Origin: Clostridiaceae bacterium | GTDB taxonomy: Bacteria; Bacillota; Clostridia; Saccharofermentanales; DTU023 | Direction: 5' to 3' | Assembly (NCBI GenBank): GCA_012800135.1 | Contig: JAAZJV010000211.1 | Location: 1-8,704, forward strand | Length of the DNA stretch: 8,704 nt | Shown here: piece by piece, positions 6,010-8,704 of the stretch | Layout of the letters: the number at the start of each line of letters is the position of its first letter | Position numbering within the stretch: the stretch's first letter is position 1 | Program-made: the position numbers and the translations under genes | Notes under the pieces: model-generated | Seen by the model: only the letters and a program-made list of their open reading frames with translations | Database searches by the model: none | Told to the model about the DNA's origin: nothing

Positions 6010-8083
6010 ATTAAAAGCGCCTAGTTTCATCGACGAACCGATCACGATCCTTACGGGCATTTCAACAACGCGCTCGCGCCTTCTGAAAAAGCTTGGCGTT
6101 GAAACAGTACGGGATCTACTGTGGTTTATCCCGAGAACGTATGCCGACTGGTCGACGCCGGTGTCTATAAGCCAGCTTAAAGAAGGAGAGATCGGCGTCG
6201 TAAGAGCCGCGCCCACAACCGTTCCGTCTCTTCGACGCCGCGGAAAATTATCATGGATACGTACGCATCTAGCAGACCATTCCGGTGCGATAAATACGAT
6301 CTGGTTTAATCAGCCATGGCTTACTGAGAAATTGACGCGCGGTAAGACTTTTCTTTTTCGGGGAAAGATCGAAACGAAAGGCAGCCATCGCCAATTTATG
6401 AATCCCGAGATCCGTGATGACGGCGATTCCATCCCTTTTGAACCTATTTATCCTTTGACGGAGGGGCTTACGGTGTCCGTCATCCGAAAAGCGGTAGTTG
6501 CCGCTTTAGAAGACCCACGCCTTCGTATCGACGAGAGTCTTCCGACATCGGTACGTGCTTCTAGTCGTCTTGCGACGGCTGAATTCGCGTTGCGGCGGAT
6601 CCATTTTCCTGAAAGTCAGCACGACATTGCGATTGCGCGCCGAAGGCTGGCGTTTGAGGAATTGTTTCTTGTTATTGCGGGACTTCGAGCTCTGAAAGCC
6701 GGACGCGCCAACGTGAAAGGTCCTCACATGACTTTGGACGAAACGTGCAAAGAGCGTCTAAAGGAGACAATCGAGAAGTTGCCGTTCGAACTCACATCAT
6801 CTCAAGTCAACGCCTTGCGCGACATCCTCAACGATTTTTCCAAAAAGACTCCATCGAACCGCTTGATCGAAGGTGATGTCGGCTCGGGTAAAACGGCCGT
6901 CGCTGCGCTTGCCATGGCAGCCGCCTGCTGGAACGGTTATCAGGCGGTTCTTATGGCTCCGACGTCTATATTGGCACATCAGCATGCCGATACCATCGCT
7001 TCATTATTAGAAGGAAGCGGTCTTACGATCGCACTCCTCACGGGTAGTGTGCCGCCTGCAAGGCGACGACGTTTGCAAGAGGAACTCGTCTGCGGGGGTA
7101 TTGATATTCTTATCGGAACACACGCAGTATTGAACGAAAATGTCGTCTTTAAGCGCTTGGGACTCTGTGTAACGGACGAACAACATCGCTTCGGCGTAAG
7201 TCAGCGTCTGCAACTGACGGATACCGACTCTTCACCTTTCGAACCGCACGTCCTCGTTATGTCCGCAACGCCGATACCACGGACACTAGCCATGGTTTTA
7301 TATGGCGATCTCGACCTGTCGACCATGAAAGACATGCCGAAAGGACGTCAGAATGTCAAGACGTATACAGCGCGTGAAAAAGACCGTCCGCGTGTCGAAC
7401 GCCTCATCAGGAGGGAAGTCGATGCGTCACATCAGGTCTTTGTTGTCTGTCCGTCGATTGATGTCAGCGAGGAGAACTTCCTTCGTTCCGCCGAGGAAAC
7501 GTATCGACGTCTTTCAATCGATGTTTTCCCGGATTTTGCTGTCGGGCTGATGCACGGACGCCTGAAGCCTGCCGAGAAGAAAGAGGTGATGAAGGCTTTC
7601 TCAGAGGGCAAGATAGATATCCTCGTCTCGACGACAGTGATAGAGGTCGGCATAGATCAGCCGCGCGCGACGTTGCTTATTGTTGAGAATGCCGAGCGGT
7701 TCGGATTGTCGCAGTTGCATCAACTGCGCGGGCGTGTCGGACGTTCGTCTCTTCCGTCCTTCTGTGTTCTGATGAGTGATAGCGATGATCCTATTGTACG
7801 GCGCAGGCTTCGCGCACTTTGTAAAAGTCAGGACGGCTTTGAGATCGCGGAGGAAGATCTGCTGCTGCGCGGTCCTGGGGATTTCTTCGGAGTTGAGCAA
7901 CACGGTCTGCCTGATTTTAAGGTCGCCAATCTATATGAAGACGCGGCGCTATTACGAGAAGCAACAGCTGCTTGCGATGAGCTTTTCTTAGAAGATCCTC
8001 TCCTCAGTTCCTCGAAGAACGCGTGCGTTGTTCGTGCATTTCGTGAACGCTACGGCGACCGCCTCGAGCGCCCGGGAATTTGA
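6002..8083 (+). CDS. recG: ATP-dependent DNA helicase RecG
   Basis: RecG is a cytoplasmic double-strand DNA translocase that remodels stalled replication forks and Holliday junctions. From GTG 6002 it has 693 residues, normal for the family. The N-terminus has the RecG opening LTGISTTRSRLLKKLGVETV and FIPRTYAD, followed by an OB-fold wedge domain (about 55-155) that contacts the branch. Helicase motifs are complete: Walker A GDVGSGKT (K297), motif II DEQH (392-395) in the RecG-specific DEQHRFGVSQR, motif III SAT (421-423) in MSATPIPRTLAM, and motif VI QLRGRVGRS (574-582). It overlaps nth by 8 bp. The last codons, GDRLERPGI plus stop, fall in a 31-bp sequence that is repeated exactly downstream, so the natural C-terminus may have been altered. 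RecG and Nth in one transcript link base repair and fork rescue. Confidence 0.97.
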   Translation: MSELKAPSFIDEPITILTGISTTRSRLLKKLGVETVRDLLWFIPRTYADWSTPVSISQLKEGEIGVVRAAPTTVPSLRRRGKLSWIRTHLADHSGAINTIWFNQPWLTEKLTRGKTFLFRGKIETKGSHRQFMNPEIRDDGDSIPFEPIYPLTEGLTVSVIRKAVVAALEDPRLRIDESLPTSVRASSRLATAEFALRRIHFPESQHDIAIARRRLAFEELFLVIAGLRALKAGRANVKGPHMTLDETCKERLKETIEKLPFELTSSQVNALRDILNDFSKKTPSNRLIEGDVGSGKTAVAALAMAAACWNGYQAVLMAPTSILAHQHADTIASLLEGSGLTIALLTGSVPPARRRRLQEELVCGGIDILIGTHAVLNENVVFKRLGLCVTDEQHRFGVSQRLQLTDTDSSPFEPHVLVMSATPIPRTLAMVLYGDLDLSTMKDMPKGRQNVKTYTAREKDRPRVERLIRREVDASHQVFVVCPSIDVSEENFLRSAEETYRRLSIDVFPDFAVGLMHGRLKPAEKKEVMKAFSEGKIDILVSTTVIEVGIDQPRATLLIVENAERFGLSQLHQLRGRVGRSSLPSFCVLMSDSDDPIVRRRLRALCKSQDGFEIAEEDLLLRGPGDFFGVEQHGLPDFKVANLYEDAALLREATAACDELFLEDPLLSSSKNACVVRAFRERYGDRLERPGI

Positions 8084-8084
8084 T
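8054..8084 (+). repeat. 31-bp direct repeat, copy 1 (recG 3' end)
   Basis: These 31 bases recur without mismatch at 8115-8145, 61 bp downstream. The unit begins GGCGACCGCC, contains the palindromes CTCGAG and CCCGGG, and ends AATTTGAT. This copy encodes the last residues of RecG, GDRLERPGI, and its stop. The flanks differ on both sides. Confidence 0.95.
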
Positions 8085-8180
8085 TCCTATTCGCGCGGCG
8101 AAGAAATGGATAAGGGCGACCGCCTCGAGCGCCCGGGAATTTGATATTTTTGAATCGTTAACGCTTTTGAAAGGAATAAC
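8084..8180 (+). other. recG-rsmD intergenic region
   Basis: This 97-base gap holds the second repeat copy and the rsmD ribosome binding site AAAGGA (8170-8175). No convincing terminator or promoter is visible. A T5 run at 8147-8151 follows the repeat, but the possible stem GGGCG/CGCCC within copy 2 lies too far upstream of it to make a good terminator. Readthrough from recG into rsmD is therefore likely. Confidence 0.6.
8115..8145 (+). repeat. 31-bp direct repeat, copy 2 (intergenic)
   Basis: This is an exact copy of 8054-8084. The 61-bp offset is not a multiple of three, so it is out of the recG frame. An ATG at 8106 opens a 12-codon frame, MDKGDRLERPGI, that would reproduce the RecG C-terminal peptide and stop. 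I see no good ribosome binding site before it, and I do not call it a gene. Confidence 0.95.
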
Positions 8181-8704
8181 ATGCCTAGAATCATCACCGG
8201 ATCAGCCCGCGGCACCCACCTTTTTGTGCCTAAGGGAGAAAACACTCGCCCAACGTCAGACCGAGCAAAAGAAGCTCTCTTTTCAAAAATAGGTCATCGC
8301 ATCATAGATGCCGAAGTACTCGATCTTTTTGCAGGTACGGGTCAAATCGGGCTTGAAGCGCTATCACGCGGCGCAAAGAAAGCTGTCTTTGTTGAACGTC
8401 ATCGCGAGGCTCTTACTGCAATTCGTCAAAACATTGAGAGAACACGCTTTTCAGATCAGGCTGTCGTCATTCCGGGTGACGTTTATCGCGTCACGTCGCG
8501 ATTAGTTAGCGATCAGGCGCGCTTTGATTTTATTTACTGTGATCCTCCGTGGTCGTTTGAAAGTGAACACATGTCATCTCTCTTTCCTGCCTTAATCAAA
8601 CTTTCAAAGCCGGACGGTTTGATCGTTTTGGAAAGCAGCCGAAATAAAGAGTCTCCATCGTTTGACAGTACTGGTGTGTCGTGCTTTGAACGTTGTACAT
8701 ACGG
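8181..8704 (+). CDS. rsmD: 16S rRNA (guanine966-N2)-methyltransferase RsmD, N-terminal part (runs off window)
   Basis: RsmD transfers a methyl group from S-adenosylmethionine to N2 of G966 in 16S rRNA during 30S assembly. The frame from ATG 8181 is open to the window end, giving 174 residues, close to full length for a family of roughly 180-200. Landmarks are the N-terminus MPRIITGSARGTHLFVP, then TRPTSDRAKEALF, the SAM-binding motif VLDLFAGTGQIGLEALSRGA, the acidic residue in FVERHREAL, and the catalytic DPPW in FIYCDPPW (about residues 118-125). The family usually has DPPY or DPPF, so the Trp is a mild variant. AAAGGA lies five bases before the ATG. The stop codon is beyond the window. The gene probably continues the recG transcript. 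Confidence 0.95.
   Translation, partial: MPRIITGSARGTHLFVPKGENTRPTSDRAKEALFSKIGHRIIDAEVLDLFAGTGQIGLEALSRGAKKAVFVERHREALTAIRQNIERTRFSDQAVVIPGDVYRVTSRLVSDQARFDFIYCDPPWSFESEHMSSLFPALIKLSKPDGLIVLESSRNKESPSFDSTGVSCFERCTY

Noticed and set aside
8061..8076. CTCGAG and CCCGGG close together as vector polylinker contamination
   Set aside because: The first copy sits in frame at the end of recG, natural sequence continues on both sides, and only two common six-base sites are present. An artefact is not excluded and is raised under findings.
8141..8169. TTGATA as the -35 of an rsmD promoter
   Set aside because: No acceptable -10 hexamer lies 16-18 bases downstream.

Overview
The window reads as a stretch of bacterial chromosome of intermediate GC, most likely from a Clostridia-like Firmicute. 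All genes are on the + strand and tightly packed. Support for the lineage is the B. subtilis-like FtsZ C-terminal half, ftsZ lying directly upstream of nrdR, strong AGGAGG-type ribosome binding sites, frequent TTG/GTG starts and a Ser/Thr/Pro-rich exported protein. The lineage call is inference. No tRNA, rRNA, CRISPR array, insertion sequence or phage gene was seen.

Layout: (1) 1-711, the 3' part of ftsZ (cell division GTPase), which carries two copies of an LPxFLK peptide. (2) 712-847, a gap with two hairpins, the second terminator-like, and a possible nrdR promoter. (3) 848-1441, nrdR, the repressor of ribonucleotide reductase genes, with an unusual acidic tail. (4) 1455-3724, a two-component system: an OmpR/PhoB-type response regulator and a membrane histidine kinase, with stop and start overlapping in GTGA. 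(5) 3725-3970, a gap with no recognisable gene, holding a 9-bp inverted repeat, an 11-bp-spaced direct repeat and a seven-codon upstream reading frame. (6) 3971-5326, an exported HtrA-like protein with a PDZ domain, whose catalytic His and Ser positions are replaced by Ser and Ala. (7) 5323-6009 nth (endonuclease III) and 6002-8083 recG (branched-DNA helicase), both overlapping the gene before them. (8) A perfect 31-bp direct repeat at the recG 3' end, with its second copy in the gap that follows. (9) 8181 to the window end, the 5' part of rsmD (16S rRNA guanine methyltransferase).

Most genes are housekeeping: division, dNTP control, base-excision repair, fork rescue and ribosome modification. 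The accessory part is the two-component system followed by the apparent HtrA pseudoprotease. No clear terminator separates them, so an envelope-sensing module in which the dead protease is a binding or sensing partner is possible but not shown. The pseudoprotease gene is translationally linked to nth and recG, so envelope and DNA repair genes probably share a transcript.
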